In this document: positions 44,431 through 54,716 of the stretch, in pieces | Layout: each line of letters starts with the position of its first letter | Numbering within the stretch: the stretch's first letter is position 1 | Assembly (NCBI GenBank): GCA_013146195.2 | Contig: CM028377.1 | Location: 60,346,109-60,410,108 of the forward strand | Source of the DNA: Codonopsis lanceolata | Taxonomy: Eukaryota > Streptophyta > Magnoliopsida > Asterales > Campanulaceae | DNA length: 64,000 bases | Reading direction: 5' to 3' | Program-made: the position numbers and the translations under genes | The notes under the pieces: model-generated | The model's input: the letters and a program-made list of their open reading frames with translations, nothing else | Database searches by the model: none | What the model was told of the DNA's origin: nothing

Positions 44431-45672
44431 AAAAGGATCAAGCGATCAAGGAGGAAGTCGAGAAATTGCTTAAAGGCGATATTATTGAGGAGATACATTA
44501 TCAACTTGGTTGGCTAATGTGGTTATGGTGAAAAAGTCAAATGGCAAGTGGCGGATGTGTGTTGACTTCACGGTTTGAACAAGGCTTGCAGAAAGATTGT
44601 TATCCTCTAGAGAATCGACAAGTTGGTCGGCGCCATTGCGGGGTTCGAGCTCCTCGGTTTATAGATGCTTACTCTGGGTATCATCAAGTTAAAATGGCTG
44701 GTTCGAGATAAGGCTCTATGACTTTCCGAGCGGGGGTGTATTGTTATAAGATGATGCCCTTCGGTTTGAAGAATCTTTGGGGCCACTTATCAAAGGATGG
44801 TCAGCAGGGTATTCGGCTCGAGATAGGGAGAAATGTTGAAGCCTACATTGATGATATGGTGGTCAAGACCAAGGGGCGAGCACAGAGGACTTGGGGAAAC
44901 TTTGCTAATCTCGGGAGGAACAACATGAAGTTGAATCAGAGCAAATGTGTGTTCGGAGTGAAAGGTGGCAAGTTCCTCGGTTTCATAGTTCTTCTTGAGA
45001 GGGAATTGAGGCAAATCACGAGAAGATAGAGGCATTAGTTACTATGAAGCTTCCTCGTTGTGTTAAGGGCGTGCGAGAGGCTAAATGGCGGAGTGATTGC
45101 TCTAGGAAGGTTCATCTCGAGGTCGGCGAGGCGTTGCTTGCCTTTCTTCAAGGTTTTGCGGGGTAATAAAGGGTTTGAATGGACTCCTGAATGCCAGAAA
45201 GCTTTCAAGGAATTGGTGGAGTATTTAGGAAGTCCACCCTTGTTGAGTAGCCCGGTATTTGGGGAAAAATTATATGTTTATCTGGCTACCGAGCGGGCGG
45301 TAGCCATTGTTTGATTAGGGAAGAAGGCAATGTACAAAAGCACATTTATTATGTATCAAAGCCCTCAGCGATGTAGAGGAAGATATTTTAATGCGAGAGA
45401 AATTGGCTTACTCGCTTGTTGTTCTTTGCTCGGAAACTACGAGCTTATTTTTACGCTCACTCCATTGTTGTGTACAGTTCACCTTTGCGAAAGATTTTGC
45501 ACAAGCCGGATACTTACAGTCGGTTGCTCACTGGTCAATCGAGTTAGCAGAGTTTGACATCGATTATCGGCCGGCGGCAATTAAAGCGCAAGCTATAGCG
45601 GACTTTGTAGGCGAGACAAGCTTTAAGGAGTCTATCGAGGAAGAGGTGGAGAGTAAAGCAACGGACGAGTAA
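44431..45672 (+). pseudogene. Reverse transcriptase and first RNase H of the Grande-like element
   Basis: After several frame breaks one can see KKSNGKWRMCVDFT, RFIDAYSGYHQVKMA (catalytic Asp), YKMMPFGLKN and EAYIDDMVVKTKGRA (YxDD). Then come LNQSKCVFGVKGGKFLGFIV, and in the connection and RNase H part FEWTPECQKAFKELVEYLG and LYVYLATERAVAIV. The last frame ends DFVGETSFKESIEEE. There are many one-base shifts (44,540-44,720; 45,030; 45,310-45,400). No intact enzyme is possible. Confidence 0.75.
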
Positions 45673-45699
45673 TGCAAGTCAAAGCCGAGGCCGAATATT

Positions 45700-46076
45700 C
45701 TTTGGGAACTTCATGTTGACGGTTCGGCTAGTCGATTTGGGAGTGGTCTTTGGTTTAGTGTTAGTCCCACGGAGCAAGATGTGGAATTCGAAAAGGCGTT
45801 GCGTTTCAAATTCGGCGGCTTGAACAACCAGGCGAATATGAAGCTTTAATTCTTTGGTCTCGAGCTCGCGCAAGACATTGGAGTGCGCGTGGTTGTATAT
45901 TGTGATTCTCAGTTGGTGGTTAATCAAGTCAAAGGCGACTATGGAGTGCATCACCCGATCTTGGTCCGTTATTGTGCGATGGTAAGAGAAATTTTAAAAG
46001 ATTTCGATTACTGGGAGCTAGTAAGAATTGCTCGGGAGGACAATATGCGGCGGACTATTTATCGAAGATGGTGAGG
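45700..46076 (+). pseudogene. Archaeal-type RNase H of the Grande-like element
   Basis: The blocks WELHVDGSASRFGSG (start of the RNase H fold, Asp present), FKFGGLNNQANMKL (degraded 'TNN.AEYEA' block) and VRVVVYCDSQLVVNQVKGDY are followed by a short stretch and EDNMRR where 'NADALA' is expected. A stop interrupts at about 45848. It lies between the first RNase H and integrase as in other Tat elements. Confidence 0.65.
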
Positions 46077-46079
46077 ATG

Positions 46080-47413
46080 AAATTCGGTCTTTGCATCACA
46101 GAGTCATGATCGAGCATCTGGAAATTCCTGTCATCGAGAAGGAAGTGGTCATGGACATAGAGCCAGCTGCAAAATGTTGGATAGATGATCTTCGAGCGTA
46201 CATCGAGCATGGGGTGTTGCCTGAAGACAAAAAGGAAGCTAGAACCGTCCAGAAGCGGTCATGCCGTTACATTATCTTAGACAACGTCCTGTATCGAAGA
46301 TCTTATACACGACCTTTGTTGAGGTGTGTTCGTCCAGAGATGACGGAGGAATCTTGGGCGAAGTGCATGAAGCAAGTGTGCAAGTGTGGAGGTCACCACG
46401 GCCAGCGATCGTTAGCAGAAAGTGTTAGCGGCGGGATTTTCTTGGATAACTGCGGCGGGATCTTGAGATATATGTTAAATCATTGCGACAAGTGTCAACG
46501 TTATGCGAGATATCCACGATTGCCATCTAGAAGCGGACTCACATGTTATCGCGTCATGGCCATTTGACATGTGGGGAATTGACTTGATTGGTCCTTTTCC
46601 CGTTGCTCGGTCGAAGTTCAAATATATGTAGTTGCAGTGGATTACTTCACGAAGTGGGTGGAAGCGAAGCCAGGCGCGACCATAAGCGAGGTGAGCGTCA
46701 TCGATTTTGTACACGAGCACATATGGTGTCGGTTTGGGGTCCATGAGCAATTGTATCGATCATGGGACCCGTTTTCGGAAAAAGTTTACAGGCGTGCGAG
46801 CAAATGAGGGTGAAACATTGGCAGTCATCTGTGGCGTATCCACAAGGCAATGGTCAGGCAGAAGCTGCGAATAAACAAATTCTGCATGTTTTGAAGAGGA
46901 ATTTGGAAGAAAAAGCTGGAAGATGGGTGGGTAGGCAGTGCCTTGACCTTGTGGGCGATAAGAACAACAGTAAGGGGTCCAACCGGGGAAACCGCTTTTT
47001 CTTTAGCTTATGGGTCTGATGCTATGGCCCCAGTAGAGATGTATTTGCCCACTCATAGGGTCTTAAATTACAATGCCGGTTCTAATCACACAGCTCGAAC
47101 AGCAGATTTGGATTTGTTGGAAGAAAGACGGCTAGAAGCCAAAATGAGGATGGCCAACTATAAGCAACGAGCAAAGGCTCACCACGATAAGAGAGTTCGT
47201 GGTCGATCATTTCTTTTCTTTGTGGGGATGGGTCCTTCGTAAGATTGAGGCCACGGGCCATCGAGCTGAATGGGGAAGTTGTCACCAAACTGGGAAGGCC
47301 CTTTTCAAGTTTCGAGAATTATTAAGGAAGGCACCTACATGTTGCGAACAGAGGATGGTGATGAGTTAAAGCATCCATGGCATGCGGATCATTTGAAGAA
47401 ATACTATTGGTAA
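46080..47413 (+). pseudogene. Integrase of the Grande-like element
   Basis: The zinc-binding part (46028-46567) has CGGHHGQRSLA and LNHCDKCQRYARYP. The core follows in other frames: FDMWGIDLIGPFP, VAVDYFTKWVEAK, a degraded DHGTRF block and GQAEAANKQILHVLKRNLEE with the catalytic Glu. The C-terminal region (46943-47413) contains GETAFSLAYGSDAMAPVE and ends HPWHADHLKKYYW before a TAA at 47411. At least four frame changes are seen. Confidence 0.75.
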
Positions 47414-47663
47414 TTGATTTACAATATGTAATTCTTTGATCTTTTTCTCTCATGATAAATGGCAATGATGAAGCTCAGTTGACTTTTCAACTTTATGTTT
47501 GAAAAGTGGGTCTTCAAGTTGGGGTTTTTGAGTTGAATCTCTTCAAGTCTTTGATCGAGCATAAAGGTCTTTATGCTCGATCAAATTTGAAGAGATGTTT
47601 CCAGTTGATCGAATAACCCCTTATTGCGAGCATAGAGGGCTTTATGTTCGTAAGGGAGGGGTA

Positions 47664-47825
47664 TTCGAGTAAAAGCTTAGCTAAATGATGATCGCTTTAG
47701 AGCGAGTAAAAGCTAAGCTAAATGATGATCGCTTTAGAGCGAGTAAAAGCTAAGCTAAATGATGATCGCTTGAGAGCGAGTAAAAACTTAGTTAAATTCT
47801 GATCGCTTTGAGAGCGAGTAAAAGA
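47664..47825. repeat. 37-bp minisatellite behind integrase
   Basis: Four copies of a unit containing 'gatgatcgctt(t/g)agagcgag' and 'taaaagctaagcta' at 47687, 47724, 47761 and about 47799; spacing is 37, 37 and 38 bp. Within the unit 'atcgcttt' and 'agagcgag' form a small inverted repeat. Confidence 0.85.
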
Positions 47826-47958
47826 TGATTTTGTTCAGCTAAAGCTAATATGGGGAGGTCATTCAAAAATAAAAGAAGTTAAAATATTACAGACGAAGTA
47901 AAATTGTTTTGAGACAAGGCACGAAGGCCAGAAAGGCGCGCAGGCCTGTGTGACGAAC

Positions 47959-50584
47959 TCAAACAGCGGAGGCAGTGTTGTCCTCAGTTGAAGCAGCGGT
48001 GGGTTCCTCGGTATTTGCAGTGGTATTCAGAATTGTAACCTCATCATCAGCTTGATCTTCGGTGCCATCAGTGGTAGTTGAAGGAGCTTGTGATCGCCAA
48101 ATTTCTGTCATGAGGTCGGTGACTGTAGTATCGACGACAGGAGGCGGGATCCATGGAGGCCGGCCCTTTGCAGCATCGGCTTCGGCCAAGCCTTCTAATT
48201 CATCCTCGTTAAAAGGCACTTGGGAGTGGCCGGCCCGGGCGGTCGAGCAAAAGAGGGGGTTAGCTCCCCATTCGGCAAGTTGCTCGGGGCTAATCTCCAA
48301 TCCACTGCAAGCGAGCTGCCTCAAAATGTGGTTCATCCCCTGCACAAAAAACGGGTAGGCCTCACTTTCTACGCTATTGGCAAAGTCGTTCGATCTCTTG
48401 TAGTCTTCGATGATCTGTTGCTTTTGCTCGTCACTCGTCATAGAGCCGACCTCCGATACTAATTGCTCGAGCTTGGTGATAGTGGCATTTGCCGCTTCCA
48501 AATCATTCTGGCAAGATCGTAATTCCCGTCGAACTCCGGCTATGTTATTGAGCGCAGTTTCTTCGGACCTTTTGGAAAGGTTCAATTGGGCCTCCAATGC
48601 TGTTTTTTCGGCTTCGACCTTTGAGAGCTCGGTCACCTTGCTGGTGAGGGATTCCTCGCTATTTTTGAGGTCAGCTCGGATGCAGTTAATTTTCTCTTCT
48701 AAGCCGTTCTTCTCGGCGGCCAGGGTGTCCTTCTCGGCAGTGAGGGCATTGTTCTTGTTGAGATTCGTGATTAAGCGCTCGTACATCAAGATTGACTTAT
48801 TGGCGATCTGTTAAGAAAAATATATTTGTAAGAAATATGGAAAAAGGAAAAACAGTAAGTAAAGGGCGAAATGCGTTACCTCGGTCATGCACAGGCCCAT
48901 TTCTCCAATCAATACCGAGCTCGCTTGGTCGGCATACTTCTTTTGGATCATTTGTGGTGGAGACGTTTCATTAGTCCGAGTCCAGTAGTGGACGGGAAAC
49001 CACCTCGTTTGTGTACAGCGATGTTGTCGAGGTCGGGAACGTTGGCAAGTTCCTTGATGAGGGCAGCAGCTTTGGGTTGGTCGTCGGGCATGACGAAATT
49101 TGCTTGTTGCCAAATAGGAAGTGGAGTGCTCTCTTCGACCACAGCTTTATCTGCCCGGCGCCTATGTTTCCTCGGGCTTTCAGTGGGTTCAATGGTGATG
49201 ACAGGGGGTGAGACAGCAACTGGTTCTCGCACCAAGGGAGCAGGAATGAAGGTAGAGGTACATTGTTCAGGTTGCTGGCGCTTAGTTCCCCGGCCTGAGG
49301 TCGCAGCTGGGACCGTTGGAAGATTAATGGCTGGCTGGGTGGACAGGTGTTTAGCTCGTTTGCTCGAGCTCTTTTTAGCAGCCTGCATGAACTTGGTGAC
49401 ATCGGTCAGCTGCCTCATTTCTGCACAAGGTCAAGTATTAGCACCAAGGAAAGCATAGGTATTTAAAATTATCGAAGAAAAGGTTGACAAAGTAAAGGGT
49501 TGAGAGGAAACCAGAAAGTGAAAACTCAGGTCGGCAAAGGGTTCCAGTCGAGCACAATCCTCGCACTCACTTGGGAACCTATTTCCATGACAAGAACCCC
49601 AGTATGGGTGAGGGGTTTCTTGGTCGATTGTAACTCGGGGCTCCACCCCTTCAACAGGAAGGTAGGAGATCCCAGCAGCTCGCAGAAGACCGAGGTCCGA
49701 AGTAAGGACTCGCCAGTCCAACACAAAATCCTGCCCGGTTTGCCCTTCTCCTGCTCCTAACAGTTTCCTAAATGCCTTGACTATTTTGGGTTCTCCAGCT
49801 CGGTAGGCATGTTTGTCGTTTTCGGGAAGACCGTAGTCGCTGATATAAGGCGCGAATGGCCAGCCAATGCTCGATTCGATGAGCAAGGCTTTCCGTCAGT
49901 ATCGACCTTGTTGGGTCGGTGAAGCTTGAAGAAACCATGGTTTGAGCGGCTGTTGATGCGGCCAGTTTTCTTGTCAAGGGAAAGGAGGAAAAACTTTCGG
50001 AACAAAGTCATATCGGGCTCGAACCCGAGGGATCGGCAGGCTACAGTAAAGGATACTAGGAACCTAACAGTGGTTAAGGTCAGGTCGCAGGGAAGGGTGT
50101 TAGAAGCATTCATCAGTTCAACGATGAATGGGTCAAGAGGAAGTCGGAGTCCGACTTGGAAAAAGTCAAAATAAAATACCATTCTGTCTCCTTGGAAATT
50201 GTGGCCTTCCTTTTCTAGGTCTAAGTCGAAGGCGCGAACACGGTACAGTTTGGGATCTATTCCCAGCGAATAGAACCAGGTACTAACCTCGTCCTCGGAG
50301 TTTAAATCTTCCCATCTGATTGAGGGAGAGGAAAAAGAGGGGGCAGGAACAAATGGGGTTCGGCTTGGTCCGGGTAGTTGGTCGTTTGGGCGAGGAATAT
50401 TACTCGCTTGTTCGTTATCGATCTGTTGCCTGCTCGCTTCTGAGGGTTTTCGTCGGCGTGTAACCAATGGAGCCACGTCTTGCTCGTTTTCTTCGGAAGA
50501 AGATGAGGACGGAGGTCTCTCTACTTGAGCTCTATGGTCGTAGCTCTGGCCTTCAATTTCAGAAACGGTCCCTTCGCTAGACAT
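47959..50584 (-). pseudogene. Antisense three-exon gene: putative gypsy-type transposon domain plus coiled coil
   Basis: On the strand opposite to gag-pol. Exon 1 (50584-49571) begins MSSEGTVSEIEGQSYDHR. After a Ser/Glu-rich head it has WFYSLGIDPKLYRVRAFDLD, FDFFQVGLRLPLDPFIVELM and CRSLGFEPDMTLFRKFFLLS. This matches the 'putative gypsy type transposon' family (PF04195-like) that I know from Tat antisense frames. The donor is GTGAGT (49570-49565). Exon 2 (49420-48880) follows an acceptor TGCAG and has a basic, Ser/Thr-rich region (KKSSSKRAKH, RKHRRRADK); it ends at GTAACG. Exon 3 (48807-47959) follows TTCTTAACAG and encodes a long coiled coil (DTLAAEKNGLEEKINCIRAD type heptads) and an acidic Thr-rich tail. 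Frame changes near 49890 and 48980 break it. A TATA box on the minus strand lies at 51041-51048. Its role is unknown; the basic patches suggest a nuclear protein. Confidence 0.7.
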
Positions 50585-51040
50585 CCTACAGGAAAAGGAA
50601 TCGAGAATTACAGGTTAAATATTGACGGGGTGAAGTATGGCAAAAAAGTTGGTTAGTATATGGGTTGCGAGATCAGTAAACAGGGTACTGACCCAGGCTT
50701 TCTCGATTCCTTGGGTTGGGGTTGCTAATTGGTAAAAGACGAAGGCGATTGAGTTTTGGGCAAACAACTTACAGAAAATCGAAAAGGGGGTTCACATGGT
50801 GTAAACCCTAACTTAGAACTTAAAAGAGTGTAATGCAAGGAGATGATGAGGAAGGGGCAGTGAAATACCTGGAGAATTTGATGAAGATCTTGATTTTGTT
50901 GTTGAAGCGCGACAAAGATGCAATCTGGAAAGTGGTTCTGGATGAAGATTTGCAGAAAATTCCGCCTGTTTCGCCTATCCGCTTGAATGGTTTTATGAAT
51001 TGCAAAGGAGCGTAAAGTGGTAAAAGGAATCGAGTCCAGC

Positions 51041-51048
51041 CTTTTATA
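51041..51048 (-). promoter_or_regulatory. TATA box for the antisense gene
   Basis: The minus strand reads CGTATAAAAGG about 460 bp before the ATG at 50584. It lies inside the element, outside the LTR, so the antisense gene would have its own promoter. The leader in between has a plausible size but contains several ATGs. Confidence 0.5.
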
Positions 51049-51322
51049 CGCAAGGCAGCCGCCGTTTGAAGGTTGAATCATTGGGCCCGAAGCACGAGGC
51101 GTGCTGAACGAGGCCGCATTTAATGGGCATAGGAAGTTGAACCTGCAGTTCAGACTGGCGGCTGACAGTTGACGGCTGACGCTTCGTACTCTTAAGAGAC
51201 GCTTGTTCAAGACGTTTCGTGAATCATTGTTCAGGTAGTTTTTGGGTTTTGAAATTTTGGAGGGAGCTGCTTTGAAATTTTTGGGATCCTCCTCGTCGTG
51301 AGCATGAATACTCGATAAGACA

Positions 51323-51338
51323 AGGAGTTGGGGGCTAC
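51323..51338 (+). other. Polypurine tract of the Grande-like element
   Basis: AGGAGTTGGGGGCTAC directly before the 3' LTR start TGAGCTG. Confidence 0.6.
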
Positions 51339-51989
51339 TGAGCTGCCCGGCCCAATTAGGCCCAAGCCAGGAGCCACGTGTCAACCGTGTATAGCTTCCG
51401 AGCAAGCGAGCAAAAATGTTACGAGCAATCGTAGCCTGTTTCGGCCAAGATAAATACTTGAGATGGGGGCTTAATTATGCGAGCAGCGGGCAACATTGCT
51501 CGATTGCACCAAGTAAGTTACAAACAGTTGAGGGCATTGATGTCCGGAAAAGATTAAGATAAACAGTTGAGGGTGGTTACACCCGAGCAATAGTCCCGAT
51601 TACAGGCCATGACAGTTTGCAGAGGAGTTAATGCCAGTCATGGGCAGTTAATCCCAATCATGGGCGGTTAACGCCAATCATGGGCAGTTAATGCCAATCA
51701 TGGGCAGTTATTCATGATTATGGGCAGTTATGCCTCTGGCACATATAAAAACCTTGTCAGAATTCGGAGAGAGGTATGCACAATCTTATTTCCCAGCCTA
51801 AACTCTGCCGAATTGTTTACTCTCTTGTGCTAATTCACACGCCGGAGGGCTTTTGCAGGGAGTGCCCCTGCCCAGTTCACGTTTGTTCTTTGGTATTTCA
51901 GAGTTGGGCTCAGAGGATCTACAAACACGTTGAAAGCCAGGTGTTTAGATTGGGCTGTTTAGTGGGTCCAAATTATCTTGGACGCATCA
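51339..51989 (+). repeat. 3' LTR of the Grande-like element, 651 bp
   Basis: Same ends as the 5' LTR, with the 20-bp repeats at 51627-51735 and the TATA box at about 51744. It lacks about 15 bp in four small deletions relative to the 5' LTR. It is followed by the target duplication CAACA. Confidence 0.92.
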
Positions 51990-51994
51990 CAACA

Positions 51995-52659
51995 CATCTT
52001 TTCTTTTATTTTCTATCTATAAAATAAAATCTCATGATTTCAAAATGTATGTATATACTATCTTTCTTTTAAAATTAAAAAATATTTTTTCAATATATGT
52101 ACATACATAAATAATAATACAAATAGCACATAAGTAATAAATAAAATATTTTTTTCAAAATACATTTTTTGGGCCTTTAAAACCTAACTCTTACCATCCA
52201 ACAAATAAGTACATAACAAAAACAATTTTTTTCTAATACACATTTATTTTCGGCCAAGTGAGTTAAACATGACATACACTATGTCTAGCTTTAGGCTTGG
52301 ATACTGCACATATCTCGGATCATCCCGAAAATTTTAAATCAAAAGGTCTTATACCTTTACACATCCCTTTGCATAATCATATTACCCTTTTGGGTAAATT
52401 AACATTTTTCCCAATAAATACACGGTCAGATTTAACATCTGACACAATCAAAACATGCATAAGTAACATTTTTTTCTACACATAAAATACACATTTCTCA
52501 TACCGATACATCATGTCATTACATAATAGCAAGATACCCAGTAAAATACAGATCATACAATGAATTTCAAAAATTCAAAATTCAAAACACAAAAATCAAA
52601 GTGTTTGATTTTTAAAGAAATGCTTAGCAAAGAAGTTAAATTTGACACATGAGAGCATG
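51995..52659. other. Continuation of intron 1 of the plant-mobile-domain-like gene
   Basis: AT-rich sequence right of the inserted element. Joined across the insertion to 40280-40541 it would give an ancestral intron of about 0.9 kb. In the homologous gene the first intron is about 1.1 kb (19203 onward), which fits. No gene is seen within it. Confidence 0.5.
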
Positions 52660-52801
52660 GATCTCTGTGAATATCCTTCTAATCGTTGGTAGAGAAATGA
52701 TACAGGACTTTGTTCCGCTTCAACTTCTCATCTCGGGCATTTTTATCTGATTCTGAAGGTACACGACCTTTTCCCTTGTCAGATCTTGAGGAAGATGTCA
52801 T
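52660..52801 (-). pseudogene. Exon 1 of the split plant-mobile-domain-like gene
   Basis: From the ATG (minus, 52801-52799) the frame reads MTSSSRSDKGKGRVPSESD and later HVSNLTS. It aligns with MTSSSRSGKGKA...HVSNLPIPA of the copy at 19023. A stop replaces a Trp codon near 52680, and the expected GT donor after 'SNL' reads CT. Upstream on the minus strand the bases 'ggggaggaaa' also match the other copy. Confidence 0.6.
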
Positions 52802-52949
52802 CTTACAGACAAATACAAATAATTTGGGCAAAAAATAAACCCAAATAGAAAAAAAAAATGAAGTGAGAAATGAAGAAAAGCAGAAGCATTAAAAGGGAAG
52901 GAATTTTTCCTCCCCTCCCCTCAAGGTATGTAACCTTTTACGCATAAAC

Positions 52950-53133
52950 ATGAATGCTTCTTTTACAAATTGGCTTATCCAGACAAACTTAAACTTAACG
53001 GAAGTTGACGATCGTACGTCAACGAAGTTAACTGCAGGCGATCCAACCATGCAACAGTGGTTGGATCAAAATGTAAGTGCACAGGCCAATCGCTTGATGG
53101 GCCAGATAACAAATCGTATGCAAAGCTTTCATA
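52950..53133 (+). pseudogene. Gag N-terminal fragment of Tat type
   Basis: PTMQQWLDQNVSAQANRLMG, followed by QITNRMQ (53043-53123), matches MQQWLDQN...ARNDRLLSQIANLMQ of the minus-strand Tat gag at 31620 onward. It is in the plus orientation, next to the first exon of the antisense gene. No capsid part follows, so it is an isolated fragment. Confidence 0.55.
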
Positions 53134-54138
53134 AATTGATATGCTTACTTTCATACATAATAACTTATAAATTAAAATACTAAAAGTGACACATTTATAA
53201 GCAAAAACGACATATTTAAAAACAAAAGTGACACGATCAAGACTAAAAAATTAACAATTTTCATTTATAAAATTTGAGGGATGACACTATAATTTATAAA
53301 AGTTAAAAACGTAGCGCTGCAATTTCTGAATCATTAATCCATTTAATATGGATATCTGACTAAAACCGTATTACTTACAATTTACAAGAAAACTGAAAAT
53401 AAAAAATAAACATTAAAACCATAATGTCAAAACACACCCATATTTATCTATCATTATCGCCTACAATTTAAATTCTTTTACATGAAATCTTGACCGTTCC
53501 TTTCTTGCCTTTTAGATCGTAACGAAGCATTTGCCGATCACTTGGGATGATTTTGTTTGTATTAATCTTCAGAGTCATCATTTGGCTTCATGAATGTGAA
53601 TTGACAAGGACTAAAATGAGCACTTATTCTCGTGACTAAAGTTTGTTGAAATGTCTATTTTCCATCTTTAGTTCGTGTCTTTTATCCATATCTAATCATA
53701 GTTTTAATTGTTGGCGGACTACACACGAAATAAAAAGTGGGGTAATGCTAAGGTCACTCTAATAATACTTAATTTTAGGTACTAAATGATGTGACATTTT
53801 ATGTGTCATATTGTTAACATAACTTTTTAACTTGTAGTGGAGCTCATAAAATACCAAATGAGATGACACATTAGAAACCATATCATTTAGTGCACAAATT
53901 TGAATGCTCATTGAGTGACTCTAGCATTACTCTAAAAAGTGATTGATTTCTATCAACCCCTATTTCGTCCACTCAAGGTGTCTTCGGCATCAAGGTTTTT
54001 GAGTTGATTTATGTTTAATTATATTTTCGTTTTATAATGATCGAATAAAAATATAAAAAAATTTGAGTCAAATAGAGAGATAGTAAAAACTTCAAAAACA
54101 AAATTTAAAATTCTAAAACCTACATGAAGTACAAACCC
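53134..54138. other. Intergenic DNA right of the retroelement cluster
   Basis: 53130-53250 contains 'actttcatacataata' and 'aaaagtgacacatttataagc', resembling 12980-13070 on the other side of the cluster. The rest (53300-54138) has no coding features that I can support. Confidence 0.4.
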
Positions 54139-54674
54139 TTAGGGTCCGTTTGGATGTATTGATTTTGAATTCTATAAATATTTAAATTCTGTAGAATTTA
54201 AATAACTTAGAATTTGCTTTCAAAATCATAGCATTTTTAGTGTTTGGATAATCCGTGGAATTCAATTATAATTCTCCATTATACTTAAAATAAGAATTCA
54301 ATATTATGCCAAGTAACTAGTTTAGTCTAGTGGTATATAGTTGTTAGTTAATATGAATGGTAAGAGTTTAAACCTTGTTAACAACATAATTATAAAAATT
54401 TTACATTTTAAAAAATAAATAGCATATAGTGGTGGTGATTAGCGGTGGCGGTGGGTGATAGTCGACGGCGATTTCTGGAGGCGACAGCGGTGGTCAGAGG
54501 TGTTGGCGGCGGTGGGAGCTGGGATGTGACACAAGTGATGGTGGTAAAAAGAAGCTGATTTTTTAATTATATAATAATTTATATAAATTTAGAATTTAAA
54601 TTATTAGGATTTAAGATGGAATTAGTTTTATGGAATTGAGTGGTTTAGAATTTCAACACAATTCTAATTCTAAA

Positions 54675-54710
<36 letters not shown>

Positions 54711-54716
54711 AAGTTA

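Larger units (their letters stand above)
40547..51989 (+). mobile_element. Tat-lineage Ty3/gypsy retrotransposon (Grande/Cinful-like layout) with target duplication
   Basis: An 11.4-kb element with LTRs at 40547-41212 and 51339-51989 and a perfect 5-bp target duplication CAACA (40542-40546 and 51990-51994). The internal order on the plus strand is primer site, gag, protease, RT, RNase H, archaeal-type RNase H and integrase (ends 47413), then a 37-bp minisatellite, an antisense three-exon gene (50584-47959) and a purine-rich tract before the 3' LTR. Dual RNase H and an antisense gene behind pol match Tat elements such as Grande. The gag-pol frames are broken many times, although the LTRs are about 99 percent identical apart from small indels. 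Confidence 0.9.

Noticed and set aside
48410..49458. Plus-strand frames of 134 and 195 codons opposite to the antisense gene
   Set aside because: Shadows: the minus strand shows a coiled coil, conserved blocks and proper splice sites, while the plus-strand products have no recognisable features.
54420..54540. G-rich 'ggtggtggcggtgg' stretch as a G-quadruplex or gene end
   Set aside because: GG runs are mostly two bases long with irregular loops; it is part of a MITE, so I report it only there.
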